Positions 1-9,581 of a stretch of 64,000 nt of DNA are shown piece after piece. This DNA comes from Psychrosphaera ytuae. GTDB taxonomy: Bacteria > Pseudomonadota > Gammaproteobacteria > Enterobacterales > Alteromonadaceae. Location: contig NZ_CP072110.1 of NCBI RefSeq assembly GCF_017638545.1, positions 372,001 to 436,000 of the forward strand. The letters run 5' to 3'. The position numbers were made by a program, and so were the translations under genes. Every line of letters starts with the position of its first letter. The first letter of the stretch is position 1. The notes beneath the pieces are model-generated. The model was not told where the DNA came from. It searched no databases and saw only the letters and a list, made by a program, of their open reading frames with translations.

Positions 1-1631
1 AAAGTTCTATGAACTAGGTTATTACCTGAACCATCCGAGTATTTAGCACCGTTTTTGGCTAAATAGTAAGCCATGTTGATTACACCTATACCTAGTGTAC
101 GGCGTCCCATAGTTGCATTGTATGCAGCCTTAACAGGGTAGTCCTGATAATCCAATAGGCTATCAAGCGCACGTACTGCTAATTCTGATAATTCTTCAAG
201 TTCATCAAGAGATTTGATTGCACCTAAGTTAAAGGCAGAAAGTGTACAAAGTGCAATTTCACCTTCTTCGTCATGGAAATGTTGTAGAGGTTTGGTTGGT
301 AAAGCAATTTCCAGACACAAGTTACTCTGACGTACAGGCGCGTATTTTGGATTAAACGGACTGTGCGTATTACAGTGATCAACATTTTGTAGGTAGATAC
401 GACCGGTACTCGCTCGTTCGTTTAAGAACAGGCTGAATAACTCAACGGCTTTGATTCGCTTTTTGCGGATAGCTGGGTCGTTTTCGTACTTAACGTATAA
501 CTCTTCGAATTTATCTTGGTCTTCAAAGTATGCGTCATAAAGTCCAGGTACATCAGACGGGCTGAACAACGTAATGTAATCATCTTTGATAAGACGCGCA
601 TACATAGTGCGGTTGAACTGTACACCGTAGTCTAAGTGGCGAACTCGGTTTTCTTCTACACCGCGGTTGTTTTTGAGTACTAGTAATGACTCAATCTCTA
701 GATGCCATAATGGGTAGAATAGGGTAGCAGCGCCGCCTCGAACACCACCTTGAGAACAGCTTTTAACCGCGGTTTGGAAGTGCTTGTAAAAAGGAATACA
801 ACCTGTGTGAAATGCTTCACCATTTCTAATCGAGCTACCTAAAGCACGAATACGGCCAGCATTAATACCAATACCAGCGCGTTGGCTGACATATTTAACG
901 ATAGCAGATGAGGTGGCATTGATTGAATCTAGATTGTCGTCTGTTTCGATTAAAACACAAGAACTAAACTGACGAGTTGGAGTACGAACACCTGACATAA
1001 TAGGTGTAGGTAGAGAAATCTTGAACTGTGACGCGGCATCATAAAAACGGCGGATGTAGTCCAAACGAGATTCTTTAGGGTATTTCGCGAATAAACAAGC
1101 TGCTACAAGGACGTATAGAAACTGTGCGCTTTCGTAAATATCACCTGTTACACGGTTTTGAACTAGGTATTTACCTTCTAATTGCTTAACCGCAGCGTAG
1201 CTGAAATCAAGGTCTCGGTTATGGACGATAAACTGATCAATAGCATCGAACTCTTCTTCGCTGTAATCCGCTAACAAATGTTCGTCGTAACGTTTTTCGC
1301 TGACCATTTTTTTAACGTGATCGTATAAACGAGGCGGCTCAAATTGTCCGTATGCTTTTTTACGAAGGTGGAACACAGCAAGACGAGCTGACAAATACTG
1401 ATAGTCAGGTGTCGTTTCTGAAATTAGATCTGCCGCAGCTTTAATGATCGTTTCGTGTATGTCTTCGGTTTTTATGCCGTCATAAAATTGAATATGAGAG
1501 CGAATTTCAACTTCTGAAACGGATACATTATCTAGACCTTTTGCGGCCCATGTAATGACGCGGTGGATTTTTTCGAGGTCGAGTGGTTCTTTCGAACCGT
1601 CACGTTTGCTAACAGAAAGGCTGTTGTTCAT
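1..1631 (-). CDS. nrdA: ribonucleoside-diphosphate reductase class Ia, alpha subunit (partial, 3' end outside window)
   Basis: Reduces ribonucleoside diphosphates to deoxy forms in the cytoplasm together with the radical-bearing beta subunit NrdB. About 543 codons are present; the C-terminus lies beyond base 1. The start at 1631 (MNNSLSVSKRDGSKEPLDL) opens an ATP-cone domain of about 95 residues. Visible active-site pieces are RQFSSCVLI (the redox cysteine strand), the N-L-C-L-E-I loop near 295-330 carrying the thiyl cysteine and glutamate, and YSDGSGNNL near the window edge. Upstream lie two NrdR-type boxes. nrdB would be expected just left of the window. Family assignment is firm. Confidence 0.97.
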   Translation of the reverse strand, partial: MNNSLSVSKRDGSKEPLDLEKIHRVITWAAKGLDNVSVSEVEIRSHIQFYDGIKTEDIHETIIKAAADLISETTPDYQYLSARLAVFHLRKKAYGQFEPPRLYDHVKKMVSEKRYDEHLLADYSEEEFDAIDQFIVHNRDLDFSYAAVKQLEGKYLVQNRVTGDIYESAQFLYVLVAACLFAKYPKESRLDYIRRFYDAASQFKISLPTPIMSGVRTPTRQFSSCVLIETDDNLDSINATSSAIVKYVSQRAGIGINAGRIRALGSSIRNGEAFHTGCIPFYKHFQTAVKSCSQGGVRGGAATLFYPLWHLEIESLLVLKNNRGVEENRVRHLDYGVQFNRTMYARLIKDDYITLFSPSDVPGLYDAYFEDQDKFEELYVKYENDPAIRKKRIKAVELFSLFLNERASTGRIYLQNVDHCNTHSPFNPKYAPVRQSNLCLEIALPTKPLQHFHDEEGEIALCTLSAFNLGAIKSLDELEELSELAVRALDSLLDYQDYPVKAAYNATMGRRTLGIGVINMAYYLAKNGAKYSDGSGNNLVHRT

Positions 1632-1716
1632 TTTGCCCAGTTGTCCTTTGTTTTTATTATGTGCGCACGGCTAGCGTTCTGCTTAAAAACTAGCTGTTTT
1701 TACCCTTTGGATAAAA

Positions 1717-1763
1717 ACACATCATATAGTGTTTTAAAATTTACAAGACCACAAGATAGTGTG
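1717..1763. promoter_or_regulatory. pair of NrdR-type boxes upstream of nrdA
   Basis: Box 1 is 1717-1732 (acacatcatatagtgt) and box 2 is 1748-1763 (accacaagatagtgtg). Their centres are 31 bp apart, about three helical turns, which is the spacing known for NrdR sites before nrd operons. They sit 86-132 bp before the nrdA start. Assignment rests on sequence match and spacing; nrdR itself is not in the window. Confidence 0.75.
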
Positions 1764-1918
1764 TGTGAATCCTAATTGCAACCCCAAAATATGCCGTAAA
1801 AATAGACGGTGATTTTTTGGGTAAGTAGCCCCTAACGCTACAGTGTTTATTCCAATAATAGAAAATAAAAATCTACTCAAAAACCGGAATTTTTCTTTTT
1901 TTTTTATTCGAAATTTTT
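1764..1918. other. nrdA-ubiG intergenic, AT-rich leader
   Basis: Between the NrdR boxes and the ubiG terminator there is AT-rich sequence including a run of ten T at 1892-1905 or so. It probably carries nrdA promoter elements upstream of the boxes (DnaA or other sites were not recognised). No ORF of note. Confidence 0.4.
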
Positions 1919-1946
1919 CATAAAAAAGGGCTCAAAAAAGAGCCCA
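1919..1946 (-). terminator. rho-independent terminator of ubiG
   Basis: Perfect 6-bp stem gggctc/gagccc with a six-base loop, followed on the minus strand by a run of T. It begins 5 bp after the ubiG stop. Confidence 0.85.
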
Positions 1947-1950
1947 AATG

Positions 1951-2673
1951 TTATAACTTTTCACAATACAGAATGTAGTTAACATCGACACCTGGCTTTA
2001 TAGAAAACTGCTCAGTCAACGGGTTGTAGTGAACACCGATTGACTCTCTAACTTTTACGCCATGTGACTCGATCCAGCGAATAAGATCCGCTGGTCTAAT
2101 GAATTTTTCAAAGTCGTGTGTACCGTCAGGAACAAGCTTTAACATTTTTTCAGCCGCGACAATAGCAAGTAGATAGCTTTTGAACGTTTTGTTTAATGTC
2201 GAAAAAAATAGCTTTCCACCTGGCTTACACGCATCTACAGCGGCTTTTACAATAGACTGAGGGTCTGGTACGTGTTCAAGCATTTCTAGACACGTAACTA
2301 CATCATACTGCTCGGGGCATGCCACAGCGTGTTGTTCTGCGGACACTTTTTCGTAGCTTACATTTTTTACGCCTTGTTCAAGTGCGTGCAGTTTGGCCAC
2401 AGCCAAAGAATCTTCGGCAAGATCAATACCAGTTACGTTAGCACCTAATTTAGCGAGTTGTTCGGCGAGAATTCCGCCACCACAACCAATATCGAGTAAA
2501 TGCTTCTCGGAAAGGGCATTAATCTTTTGTTGAATATAAGAAACTCGAACCGGATTCAATAGGTGAAGCGGCTTAAATTCACCACTTTGGTCCCACCATG
2601 CAGATGCGATGGAGTTAAATTTTTCTATTTCTTGGTGGTCTACATTACCACTCACATTTGCCTCAGAATTCAT
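1951..2673 (-). CDS. ubiG: ubiquinone biosynthesis O-methyltransferase UbiG
   Basis: SAM-dependent methyltransferase catalysing both O-methylation steps of ubiquinone synthesis at the inner membrane face. 240 residues, normal for UbiG. The class I methyltransferase motif I is seen as DIGCGGG at residues 61-67, preceded by the family-typical F-N-S-I-A-S-A-W-W-D segment near residues 19-28. Divergent from gyrA, as in many gammaproteobacteria, with its own terminator. Confidence 0.96.
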   Translation of the reverse strand: MNSEANVSGNVDHQEIEKFNSIASAWWDQSGEFKPLHLLNPVRVSYIQQKINALSEKHLLDIGCGGGILAEQLAKLGANVTGIDLAEDSLAVAKLHALEQGVKNVSYEKVSAEQHAVACPEQYDVVTCLEMLEHVPDPQSIVKAAVDACKPGGKLFFSTLNKTFKSYLLAIVAAEKMLKLVPDGTHDFEKFIRPADLIRWIESHGVKVRESIGVHYNPLTEQFSIKPGVDVNYILYCEKL

Positions 2674-2856
2674 CTTGTTCCACGTCTAAATTTAGACACA
2701 AATTATTGACCTTTTTACGATGACATAATTAATAAAGATTATAAAGATCGAAAAAAGATCTTTCTGACAGATCAGTCAAATAACAACCAACAGAGATTGA
2801 AATTTCGTCGTCAGGTTGTCAAAGTAATAATTTAAACTAGCCAGCTTGGAGCATTG

Positions 2857-2865
2857 TGTTACAAT
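2857..2865 (+). promoter_or_regulatory. extended -10 element, probable gyrA promoter
   Basis: tgttacaat fits a TGn extended -10 hexamer (TACAAT) 60 bp before the gyrA start. No clear -35 is seen at the usual distance, which is common for extended -10 promoters. Confidence 0.45.
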
Positions 2866-2924
2866 CGCGAGCTGATTTATAACAATAAAACTTCATTAAA
2901 GTAGTTGCAGGGAACAGTGCGTTT

Positions 2925-5573
2925 ATGACAGATCTCGCCAACAATATTAGTCCGATTAATATTGAAGAAGAATTAAAAACCAGTTACCTAGATTATGCGA
3001 TGAGTGTAATCGTAGGCCGTGCGTTACCAGATGTCCGCGATGGATTGAAACCGGTACATCGACGCGTTTTGTTCGCCATGAACGAACTAAAAAACGACTG
3101 GAACAAACCTTATAAAAAGTCTGCTCGTGTCGTCGGTGACGTCATCGGTAAATATCACCCACACGGAGATAGTGCGGTTTACGACACTATCGTACGTATG
3201 GCTCAGCCTTTTTCACTACGTTATACGTTAGTAGACGGTCAGGGTAACTTCGGTTCTATCGATGGTGACTCAGCGGCTGCAATGCGTTACACAGAAGTTC
3301 GTATGGAAAAACTAGCACACGAACTTTTGGCAGACTTAGAAAAAGAAACGGTCGACTTTGTTCCGAACTACGATGGTACAGAACAAATTCCAGCTGTACT
3401 TCCAACAAAAGTTCCTAACCTGCTTGTAAATGGTTCATCTGGTATTGCCGTAGGTATGGCAACCAATATACCGCCTCACAACCTACGTGAAGTTATTGCC
3501 GCAACGTTAGCGCTGTCTCACAACGGTGACATTACATTGCCTGAGTTGATGGAACACCTTCCTGGACCAGATTTTCCTACTGGGGCAATTATCAATGGTC
3601 GAAAAGGCATTGAAGAAGCCTATCGCACTGGTCGTGGCAAGGTGTATATCCGAGCTCGCACAGAAATTGAGACGGACGAAAAGACAGGTAAAGACACAAT
3701 TGTCGTTACTGAAATTCCTTATCAAGTAAACAAAGCAAGATTAATCGAAAAAATCGCTGAGTTGGTAAAGGATAAAAAATTAGAAGGTATTTCTGCACTT
3801 CGCGACGAATCAGATAAAGACGGTATGCGTATCGTTATCGAGCTGAAGCGCGGTGAACCTACAGAAGTCATTCTTAATCACTTGTTTGCACTAACCCAAA
3901 TGCAAACTGTGTTCGGTATTAACATGGTCGCTCTAGATCATGGCCAGCCAAAAATCCTTAACCTTAAGGAAATGCTAGAAGCATTCTTATCGCACCGCCG
4001 TGAAGTTGTAACTCGCAGAACCGTTTATGACTTAAGAAAAGCGCGAGATCGTGCGCATATATTAGAAGCACTAGCAATCGCACTCGCTAACATTGATGAA
4101 ATTATTGAATTAATCAAAACATCTCCGACACCTGCAGAAGCTAAAGTTCGATTAACTGCTCGTGGTTGGAAGTTAGGTGATGTAGCGGCAATGTTAGAGC
4201 GCGCTGGTGATGATGCAGCACGTCCAGAGTGGTTAGAGCCTGAATATGGGATTCGCGATGGCGAGTACCATATGACTGAGCAACAAGCTCAAGCTATCCT
4301 TGAATTGCGTCTACACAAGTTAACCGGCTTAGAACACGAGAAGATCCTAGGCGAATACGCAGATCTGTTAGAGTTAATCGCTGAACTTCTTGAGATTTTG
4401 GGATCACCAGCTCGTTTGATGGAAGTAATTCGTGAAGAGTTAGAATTAATCCGCGAAACATATGGCGATGAGCGTTGCACAGAAATCCGTGATGCATCTC
4501 ACGATATTAATCTTGAAGATTTAATCAACGAAGAAGACGTAGTTGTAACACTATCTCACGAAGGTTATACCAAGTATCAGCCGTTGACTGACTATCAAGC
4601 TCAACGTCGTGGTGGCCGTGGTAAATCTGCAACTAAGATGAAAGATGAAGACTTCATCGAGAAGCTATTAATTGCTAACACACACGATACTATTCTGTGC
4701 TTCTCTGACTTTGGTCGTATGTATTGGTTGAAGGTTTACCAATTGCCATTGGCGAGCCGTCAATCTCGTGGCCGTCCAATCGTTAATTTATTACCTTTAG
4801 ACGCGGAAGAGAAGATCACAACGATTCTTCCAGTTAAAGAGTTTGAAGAAGATAAGTTCGTATTCATGGCGACAGCTAACGGTACGGTTAAGAAGACAGC
4901 TCTAACAGAATATTCTCGTCCTCGTTCAAGCGGCATCATCGCTGTTAACCTTAATGAAGGTGACAAGCTAATCGGCGCTGCGATTACCAACGGCGAAGAT
5001 GAAATTATGTTGTTCTCGCAAAACGGCAAAGTTGTACGTTTCCATGAAAACCAAGTACGTTCAATGGGACGTACGGCAACAGGTGTACGTGGTATTAAGC
5101 TTACTGAAGAAAGTAAAGTAGTATCACTTATCGTACCTAACCATGAAGACAACATCTTGACCGTAACTGAAAACGGCTTTGGTAAACGTACTCCACAACA
5201 TGAGTACCCAGCTAAGAGTCGTGCGACACAAGGTGTTGTTTCTATAAAGGTCAGTGAGCGTAATGGTTTAGTAGTTGGAGCGACACAAGTTGCCGACAAT
5301 CACGAAATCATGATCATCAGTGACAAAGGAACATTGGTAAGAACTCGTGTCGAGGAAGTGAGCGTTGTTGGTCGTAACACCCAAGGTGTACGTCTAATTC
5401 GTACGATTGAAGGTGAATCTGTTGTTGGTCTAGCTAAGATCGAAGAAATAGAAGAGCCGGAAGACGAACTAATTGAAGGTTCTGAAGGCGAAGCAACAGG
5501 TGAACAATCACTTGAAACGACAGAAGCAAATGATTCTGAAAACTCAGCGTCAGATGCTGAAGGCGAAGCTTAA
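2925..5573 (+). CDS. gyrA: DNA gyrase subunit A
   Basis: Breakage-reunion subunit of gyrase (A2B2 with GyrB) that introduces negative supercoils. 882 residues, typical length. The catalytic tyrosine is Tyr122 (AAAMRYTE). The quinolone-determining stretch HPHGDSAVYD keeps Ser83 and Asp87, the wild-type susceptible state in E. coli numbering. The C-terminal beta-pinwheel carries the GyrA-box-like QRRGGRG near residue 560, and the last 45 residues are a strongly acidic tail. A terminator follows directly. Confidence 0.98.
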   Translation: MTDLANNISPINIEEELKTSYLDYAMSVIVGRALPDVRDGLKPVHRRVLFAMNELKNDWNKPYKKSARVVGDVIGKYHPHGDSAVYDTIVRMAQPFSLRYTLVDGQGNFGSIDGDSAAAMRYTEVRMEKLAHELLADLEKETVDFVPNYDGTEQIPAVLPTKVPNLLVNGSSGIAVGMATNIPPHNLREVIAATLALSHNGDITLPELMEHLPGPDFPTGAIINGRKGIEEAYRTGRGKVYIRARTEIETDEKTGKDTIVVTEIPYQVNKARLIEKIAELVKDKKLEGISALRDESDKDGMRIVIELKRGEPTEVILNHLFALTQMQTVFGINMVALDHGQPKILNLKEMLEAFLSHRREVVTRRTVYDLRKARDRAHILEALAIALANIDEIIELIKTSPTPAEAKVRLTARGWKLGDVAAMLERAGDDAARPEWLEPEYGIRDGEYHMTEQQAQAILELRLHKLTGLEHEKILGEYADLLELIAELLEILGSPARLMEVIREELELIRETYGDERCTEIRDASHDINLEDLINEEDVVVTLSHEGYTKYQPLTDYQAQRRGGRGKSATKMKDEDFIEKLLIANTHDTILCFSDFGRMYWLKVYQLPLASRQSRGRPIVNLLPLDAEEKITTILPVKEFEEDKFVFMATANGTVKKTALTEYSRPRSSGIIAVNLNEGDKLIGAAITNGEDEIMLFSQNGKVVRFHENQVRSMGRTATGVRGIKLTEESKVVSLIVPNHEDNILTVTENGFGKRTPQHEYPAKSRATQGVVSIKVSERNGLVVGATQVADNHEIMIISDKGTLVRTRVEEVSVVGRNTQGVRLIRTIEGESVVGLAKIEEIEEPEDELIEGSEGEATGEQSLETTEANDSENSASDAEGEA

Positions 5574-5593
5574 GTCACTAGGTTAGTATTGAG

Positions 5594-5620
5594 AAGGGCG
5601 TATTTATTACGCCCTTTTTT
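5594..5620 (+). terminator. rho-independent terminator of gyrA
   Basis: Stem aagggcgta/tacgccctt with a short loop and a T6 tail, 20 bp past the gyrA stop; it may also serve the converging gene ending at 5642. Confidence 0.88.
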
Positions 5621-5641
5621 ATTGCCTAGCTAACAAGCGAA

Positions 5642-7870
5642 TTATAAGTGAAAAGCATAACTTAACTTCATGAAGACTTTACGGCTGTCTTTTTCTATAT
5701 CCTCTAACTCATCAGTTTGTTTCGCTCTGTCGGTGTAACCGACATAAACTAATGATTGAGGGTTGAGCTTATATGCATAAAGTAGTTCGGTTTTGACGCC
5801 TTTAAAGCGGCGGTCGACGCTTTCATATAAATACATCTCTGGGTTGCGCTCTATATCCGTGTACTGAACAATAAAGCGCAAATACGACTGCAGATTAAAT
5901 TGATAATTTAGCCTGACGTCATATTGGTTAGCAGAGAAGACATTTTGGTCGTTAACATCGACTTTTCTGTGATTGTAGTTAACTTCTCCGTTTAAATGTC
6001 TTCCAAGTTTAAAGTTGCCGCCAAGTTCTACTATGGTGCCATCACCTATTCGATTGTTTGCATAATCAATTTGATCACCAACTCTTATAAAATTCCAGAC
6101 TCTCAAATTATCGAAAGGGTCAAATCTAAAAAATGTCATTACATTGTTAACATCATAGTATTGTCCCTCCCAGTAGCTTTCACGAGTTAACAAACCTATT
6201 TCTGCAAAAAGCTGCTTTGGACCATCTGCATTAAAGTAAACTTCAGCTTCTTCTTCTAACATTTGGCCGGTGTGGTCATAGGTCTTATCCCAATCCCCTG
6301 AAACACCAATACGTGACCAATTATTACTACTACCACGACGCCAGTCGTAATAACCACCAATGATGGATTTTTTGATGCCTGCTTGGCTTTCGAAGCCTAA
6401 ATCTGCTCTGAAGTTCTCACCGTATTTCATGTGTGAGGCACTAAATCCATAGTTTTGGGTGTTGTGGCTATAACGCAAAGAATAGGCCGAATCAGTTTGT
6501 TTTTTATCGACGTCATATTCTTGTTGAATTGAGTCAGGATTGTCACTTGAAGAATGTGCTACCTGATAGCTAATTGTGTCTGATTTAGTGATGGTGTTTT
6601 TTCCATCGATTGAAGTGACCGTATTGCTGTAGTTATCGCCTCGACGATCTGTGACCATTAATCCAACATTACTTGTTTCGCCAACATCTAAACGGTATCT
6701 ACCCACCATTATTTTTGATTTTTGCTGAATTTGCGCGACGCTCGAACCTTGCGTACCTGGTACCAAAAATGTCGTAGACTCATCATTGGCAGTCAGAAAA
6801 CCGTAAGTGTGGCGGTTGGTTTTACCCGTTAATTTTAGGCCGTAGTCAGGTGCATTAATATTACGTGTATGAAGAAGATTCATTCGCTGGGTGTTAAAAT
6901 AATCACTACCATCTAGAAAGAATGGGCGTTTTTCATTAACAAACAATGCAAAGGTGTTGTTAATGTCTAGTTGCGCTGCGTCAGCCTCTACTTGAGAAAA
7001 ATCTGGATTTAAAGTGGCGTTTAAATAAAGGTTGTCATTGACCCCCCACCTAGCATTTACTCCAGCGTCTGCTTTTTTGTCGGCGTCATTCCATGGACTG
7101 TTAATCTCTGGTCTTTCTTCGCTATACGAATAGGTAACGGTTGGGGTTATTTGTAGATTTTTACCTTGGTCTTTTTTACTAATGCCAGTTAACAAATCAT
7201 ATTGGCATATACCACAATCCATGTCCCTGTCTATCGCACTGTTGGAAATAACGGTACGCTTATCACGTGGGTAAATTCTGAGAAGTTGAAACCCCCAATT
7301 CATTTGATCTAAATCCGCAGGAAATCGCATTACACTGAAAGGGATCTCCATCTCTACTATATATCCATCCTCTGTTATTCGACCTGCAGAGTTCCAAATT
7401 GCGTCCCAGTTTGCGTCCTCGTTACCACCTTGAGTATCGTCTTTTATCAAATCTCCCTGCACGCCAAACGGGTTTACAAAAAACTCATATCCCCGGCGGT
7501 TGTCATTAAACGTATCAATCACAATACCTACAAAGTCATCTTGGAATATTGTGTCTCGGTCACGGTAATAAGCGCGAATTTTTTCGGGGTTAGGGTCTTT
7601 AGCAATAAAACCTATAAACAACGAACTCTCTGATTCGTATATGTATGCGGTAGTTTCAACGGGCGCCTTAGTGTTTAACCCAGGATTAATGTCATAAAGT
7701 AACTTTATTTGAGTGGCCTGTTGCCAAACCCCTTCATCGAGATTTGCATCGACGGTAATGGTTTCATTGTTTTTCATCACTGGGTACATTTGCTTTGCAC
7801 TAATGGGTGCTGTACCCAGGGCTGCGGATATTAGTATTGTTGAGACTAAGGGTAGATATTGACGTTTCAT
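5642..7870 (-). CDS. DUF5916 outer-membrane beta-barrel protein with N-terminal CBM9-like domain
   Basis: 742 residues from the ATG at 7870, chosen because it begins a clear signal peptide (MKRQYLPLVSTILISAALG) and has AGGA upstream; a longer TTG start at 7912 would spoil the signal. After the signal comes a carbohydrate-binding-module-9-like domain (VDANLDEGVWQQA, then FVGIVIDTFNDNRRGYEFFV) and a long region of alternating strands ending in an aromatic-rich tail finishing in Phe-His-Leu, typical of an outer-membrane barrel. The family is common in marine Alteromonadales and Bacteroidetes; its substrate is not known. Confidence 0.85.
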   Translation of the reverse strand: MKRQYLPLVSTILISAALGTAPISAKQMYPVMKNNETITVDANLDEGVWQQATQIKLLYDINPGLNTKAPVETTAYIYESESSLFIGFIAKDPNPEKIRAYYRDRDTIFQDDFVGIVIDTFNDNRRGYEFFVNPFGVQGDLIKDDTQGGNEDANWDAIWNSAGRITEDGYIVEMEIPFSVMRFPADLDQMNWGFQLLRIYPRDKRTVISNSAIDRDMDCGICQYDLLTGISKKDQGKNLQITPTVTYSYSEERPEINSPWNDADKKADAGVNARWGVNDNLYLNATLNPDFSQVEADAAQLDINNTFALFVNEKRPFFLDGSDYFNTQRMNLLHTRNINAPDYGLKLTGKTNRHTYGFLTANDESTTFLVPGTQGSSVAQIQQKSKIMVGRYRLDVGETSNVGLMVTDRRGDNYSNTVTSIDGKNTITKSDTISYQVAHSSSDNPDSIQQEYDVDKKQTDSAYSLRYSHNTQNYGFSASHMKYGENFRADLGFESQAGIKKSIIGGYYDWRRGSSNNWSRIGVSGDWDKTYDHTGQMLEEEAEVYFNADGPKQLFAEIGLLTRESYWEGQYYDVNNVMTFFRFDPFDNLRVWNFIRVGDQIDYANNRIGDGTIVELGGNFKLGRHLNGEVNYNHRKVDVNDQNVFSANQYDVRLNYQFNLQSYLRFIVQYTDIERNPEMYLYESVDRRFKGVKTELLYAYKLNPQSLVYVGYTDRAKQTDELEDIEKDSRKVFMKLSYAFHL

Positions 7871-8006
7871 AATTCCATTTTTCCTAATTATTTTACTAGT
7901 TAGTCGCTGCAAGTAATAAAAAGGTTTGAATTCCCAATAAAAAAGTTCGCTAAAATGATCAATTTGCCTACTTCTACGTAAACACTCTGGTAAACATGGG
8001 TGTCTT

Positions 8007-9488
8007 ATGGCGATTAATATAGTTTGGATAAAAAGAGATATACGAGCTGTTGATCACGCGCCGCTCGTCAACGCCTCGAAGCGGGGTTTGCCGATTGTTG
8101 TACTTTACGTAATTGAACCGGAATATTGGTCTTTACCAGATACGAGTGCACGGCAATTTAACTTTATTAAAGAGTCTCTCCTGCAATTTTCCGAAGAACT
8201 TTTATCAGTTGGACTTACTTTAACTATACGTACAGGAAATGTCGTAGAGGTATTACAAAGAATACAACAATATATTGCCATTAATGCTGTATTTAGCCAT
8301 GAAGAAACCGGTAATGACTGGACTTTTCAGCGCGATTTGCAAGTCAAAGCATGGTTACAGCAAAACCAAATTGATTGGTTTGAGTTTCAACAAAAAGCGG
8401 TTTTTAGAGGCATACTTGATCGAAATGAATATTCTAAAAAAGCAGATGAGTTTTTTGAATCACTAATTGAAACAGGCCCAATAAAAGCCGAGCCTTTAAT
8501 CAACAAACATTCCGGTTTAGAACATTTACAGACTTATCCTGGAAATGACTCGTTATATGCCAAAGCGCCTCAGATTGGCGGTAGGTCTCAAGGTACGGCC
8601 GTTTTACAGTCTTTTATAGAACAGCGAATTACCTCCTATTTATTTGGCATATCAAGTCCAATAAAAAGTCAGTCAGCAAGCTCTAGATTAAGTCCTTATT
8701 TGGCGTACGGAAATTTATCTTTAAGAGAGGTGATGCAAACAGCTTGGAACCTTGACCGGGACTTTGCCCAACGCAATAAGTCTGGATTTATATCTCGCTT
8801 GTATTGGCATTCACACTTTATCCAAAAATTTGAATCAGAGCCAGAACATGAATTCCGAGCGGTAAACAAGGCGCTTGATGAAATGCGTCGTGATGAATTT
8901 GATGACAGTCTTTTTGATGCGTGGAAAACAGGTAATACTGGGGTTCCTTTTGTAGATGCATGTATGAGGATGTTGCACCATACAGGGTGGATAAACTTTA
9001 GAATGCGCGCCATGTTAACTGCATACTCTAGCTATCACTTATGGCTACATTGGCAAAAGCCCGCACAACATTTGGCTCAAATGTTTGTTGATTACGAGCC
9101 TGGTATTCATTTTCCACAAATTCAAATGCAGTCCGGTGTTACTGGTATAAATCCCTTTAGAATTTATAATCCAGTCACACAGGGAGAAAAATACGATCCC
9201 AAAGGCCATTTCATTCGACAATGGTTACCAGAGTTACGTCATGTTCCAGATAGTTATATACATCAACCCTGGATGTATTGTGGGTTAAAAGAAGATCTAT
9301 ATCCAAAATCAACACCTCCAACGGAATTAGCAAAAATCGCAAAGCAAAAGATCACCGATTATTACAAGAAACATATAGATAGGGATGAAACTGAAAGAGT
9401 GGTAAAAAAGCATGCGAGCAGGAAGCGAAATACCAATAAAAACAAAAGAAAAACCACCCTTAATGATGATCAACTAAACTTGTTTTAA
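8007..9488 (+). CDS. photolyase/cryptochrome family flavoprotein
   Basis: 493 residues. The N-terminal photolyase alpha/beta domain starts with NIVWIKRDIRAVDHAPL (normal for cofactor binding), and the C-terminal FAD-binding domain shows SSRLSPYLAYGNLS, then GINPFRIYNPVTQGEKYD and FIRQWLPEL, the conserved FAD-pocket block. Known members use blue light to repair pyrimidine dimers or act as light sensors. The lysine/arginine-rich last 40 residues could aid DNA contact. Whether it repairs CPD or 6-4 lesions cannot be decided by eye. It stands alone between two converging or tandem units. Confidence 0.9.
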   Translation: MAINIVWIKRDIRAVDHAPLVNASKRGLPIVVLYVIEPEYWSLPDTSARQFNFIKESLLQFSEELLSVGLTLTIRTGNVVEVLQRIQQYIAINAVFSHEETGNDWTFQRDLQVKAWLQQNQIDWFEFQQKAVFRGILDRNEYSKKADEFFESLIETGPIKAEPLINKHSGLEHLQTYPGNDSLYAKAPQIGGRSQGTAVLQSFIEQRITSYLFGISSPIKSQSASSRLSPYLAYGNLSLREVMQTAWNLDRDFAQRNKSGFISRLYWHSHFIQKFESEPEHEFRAVNKALDEMRRDEFDDSLFDAWKTGNTGVPFVDACMRMLHHTGWINFRMRAMLTAYSSYHLWLHWQKPAQHLAQMFVDYEPGIHFPQIQMQSGVTGINPFRIYNPVTQGEKYDPKGHFIRQWLPELRHVPDSYIHQPWMYCGLKEDLYPKSTPPTELAKIAKQKITDYYKKHIDRDETERVVKKHASRKRNTNKNKRKTTLNDDQLNLF

Positions 9489-9581
9489 ATTTGTCTGACT
9501 AATCACTTGTCAGCATGGGTCACACAAGTTAGAGTAAAAGTTCGATTATCCCTCAACCCCTTGCAATTAGTAGAGTAAACA

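Noticed and set aside
3150..3190. Possible quinolone-resistance change in gyrA
   Set aside because: Ser83 and Asp87 are both wild type.
4760..5299. 179-codon open frame antisense to gyrA
   Set aside because: Shadow of the strongly biased codon use of gyrA; no SD and no recognisable protein features.
5996..6190. Short plus-strand ORFs inside the DUF5916 gene
   Set aside because: Antisense shadows without SD or family likeness.
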